Of a stretch of DNA of 64,000 bases, positions 62,244 through 64,000 are shown one piece after another. Both the position numbers and the translations under genes were made by a program. Position 1 is the stretch's first letter. The number at the start of each line of letters is the position of its first letter. Source of the stretch: Stictocephala bisonia (lineage: Eukaryota; Arthropoda; Insecta; Hemiptera; Membracidae); assembly GCA_035578905.1 (NCBI GenBank), contig JAQJVL010000610.1:62001-126000 (forward strand), given 5' to 3'. The notes beneath the pieces are model-generated. The model was not told the origin of the DNA. It saw only the letters and a list, made by a program, of their open reading frames with translations, and ran no database searches.

Positions 62244-64000
62244 CTCGAAGGTATCCCTGCCTTGCCGGGGCGAGTGGGCTTGCGTGCTCTGACAACCTCG
62301 AGAGCTATGCCGGCGGTAGCTTGGCTACTGGTAGGGTCTCCCTTGCCGGACAGGTCTTCGTGAGGTAGGAGCCAGACAAAAAAGGATACCCTGGTCCTCC
62401 AGGTTGGGGGTTGGGCGTGGGGCCAACTACCCCACTCCATAAAAGAAAACACCAGTTCAGAAACGCCAAAAATTAGTCTCGGAAAAGGATGGATACACCG
62501 GACAAAGACCCAAGCTACGTCACAAGGAGATGACTTTTGGTACATGGAATGTTAGAACGATGTTAGTTCCAGGCAAGTTAGACATTGTTATGGAAGAAAT
62601 AGAGAAATATGACATAGATGTCCTCGCTGTCCAAGAAACCAGATGGCTATTTAACGGAAAACTGAATACAAAGAACTACACCTTATATTATAGCGGCAGT
62701 GATGAGGGAAATCATTATGCTGGAGTAGGAATAGCTGTAAAAAGAAGTTACTTAAATCTGTGATAACATTTAACCCTATAAATGAAAGGCTGTACTATAT
62801 TAGATTTAAGAGAAAATTTCGAAACATCTGTGATATCTTACTATGTCCCAACAGAGGAGGCAGACGATAATACCAAAGATGATTTCTATGATACCTTAAA
62901 ACAAATTATGTTATTTTAAGTCCTATGACTTAAAAATACTGATAGGGGATGCAAATGCTAAAGTGGGAAATGGAGAAATTTGGAAGAAGTATACAGGTGG
63001 TAATAGTTTGCATGATAACAGTAATGATAATGGAATGAGGCTTATTAGCTTTGCAAGTTCCAGGAACATGAAGATAATGTCGACAAAATTTCCCCGACAA
63101 GACATTTACAAAAGTACATGACGTAAATGGACGTCTCCCAATGGTCAAACGAAAAATCAAATAGACCACATACTGGTTGAAGACAGATATAAAAGTTGCA
63201 TCACTGATGTGAGAAGTAGGAGAGGTGCAGAGTGCGGAACAGACCATACACTAGTCATAGCCAAAGTTAGACAAAAGTTATGTAAGGATATAAGAGAGAA
63301 ACAAAAAGCCAAGCCCTTAGTAGATATTAGTAATCTGAAGAACCAACACATAAAAGCAACGTTTGAATTAGAGCTAAAAAATAGATTTGAAATACTCAAC
63401 AACATGGAAAAAGAAAATGAACAAATAGATATTAATGAGCGGTGGAACAAAATAAAAACTACGGTACAAACGACGATGAAAGAGGTAATAGGAACAAGGA
63501 AAGGATACAATAAGCCATGGTTCAATGAGGAGTGTAGAAATGCAATAGAAGAGAGGAAAAAGGCAAAATAGAAGTGGCTATTGAGTGAAACTCAAGAAAA
63601 TAAAAACAATTACCTAAGACTAAACCAGGAAGTGAACAGGAGACTAAGAACTGCAAAAAGGAAGTTCTTGAGAGAACAATTGGAAAGAGCAGAAAAAGAT
63701 GGAACATGTAACAATTCCAAGGACTTCTATCGGACAGTATGGTTTTTTTAAAAAAGGATTCACTCCAAACAGTTTTGGGATCAAAGATGCTCAAGGGAGA
63801 GTAACGTGCAATCAAGGAGAGTGCCTCAAAATATGGAAAGAATATTTTGAGAAACTCCTAAATGGGGAAACAAGCAATGATAGTGCGAATGAAACATATC
63901 AAAATGCACAACTATTCATTGAAGAACCGTCATTGGAAGAAGTAAAGGAAGCTATAGCGTCACTGAAGAATGGGAAGGCCCCAGGAGAAGATGGCATACC
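62244..64000 (+). mobile_element. RTE-like LINE, 5' part, runs off the window
   Basis: A GC-rich leader (62244-62470) containing CTGGTCCTCCAGGTTGGGGG is, from memory, the usual 5' sequence of a widespread insect LINE family. An endonuclease ORF follows, then a linker, then the beginning of the reverse transcriptase with SLKNGKAPGEDGIP at 63958-64000. The remainder lies beyond the window. Confidence 0.85.
62530..64000 (+). pseudogene. LINE endonuclease-reverse transcriptase polyprotein, broken
   Basis: The endonuclease begins MTFGTWNVRTM (62530), then has DVLAVQETRW with the catalytic Glu and YAGVGIAVK. A stop (62761) follows. Later segments read ILIGDANAKVGNG (about 62940), IDHILVEDR (about 63160) and RRGAECGTDHTLV (63220), which carry the expected Asp/Asn and His residues of APE-type nucleases. 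The linker ORF at 63209-63571 (NKPWFNEECRNAIEERKKA) ends at a stop. Beyond it, the finger region of the RT begins with EEVKEAIASLKNGKAPGEDG. At least three stops or frame changes make this copy inactive. Proteins of this type are often mislabelled craniofacial development protein 2-like. Confidence 0.88.

Overview
This window is eukaryotic, most likely from an insect. It is AT-rich and has very low gene density. The one conserved cellular gene is split by introns of 2 to 8 kb with normal GT-AG borders. Most of the rest is transposon debris typical of arthropods: piggyBac, Penelope-like, several LINE families, tRNA-derived SINEs and TA-flanked MITEs. A short CCTAA array matches the insect telomere unit. 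I cannot name the species; a hemipteran is only a guess.

The host gene is Pellino, the RING-like E3 ubiquitin ligase of Toll/IL-1R signalling, on the + strand. Eight coding exons were located: 22110-22239, 24236-24337, 29099-29293, 33150-33338, 39940-40038, 45601-45816, 53613-53731 and 56866-56980. They join in frame into about 388 codons, covering the FHA-like substrate-binding region and the whole C-terminal RING-like region. The first coding exon, with the start codon and roughly 35 residues, was not found and probably lies upstream of the window. A 3' UTR of about 1 kb follows the stop codon.

Positions 1-22109 are probably upstream or first-intron DNA. They hold dispersed repeats, a perfect 142-bp triplication, a ~91-bp satellite of about 11 units, a ~90-bp four-copy repeat, LINE tails and SINEs. 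Each Pellino intron carries its own insertions. These are a 145-bp MITE; a Penelope-like element with 378-bp inverted ends; an internally deleted piggyBac; a nearly full-length but dead piggyBac with matching TIRs and TTAA sites; a 5-kb LINE with an SGNH-esterase ORF1 and a coding-scale minisatellite; two related foldback elements, one with a ~570-bp CT tract in its loop; a piggyBac fragment; an RNase H fragment followed by a 42-bp minisatellite; and a reverse-strand LINE fragment.

Downstream of Pellino (58-64 kb) there is another TTAA-flanked piggyBac derivative with 11-bp perfect TIRs, a perfect 19-bp hairpin, and the 5' half of an RTE-like LINE that runs off the window end. No RNA gene, CRISPR array or new multi-gene system was seen. 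The most unusual pattern is that two different shrunken piggyBac copies both keep the coding sequence of the C-terminal zinc ribbon, and one of these has an intact fused ORF of 218 codons.
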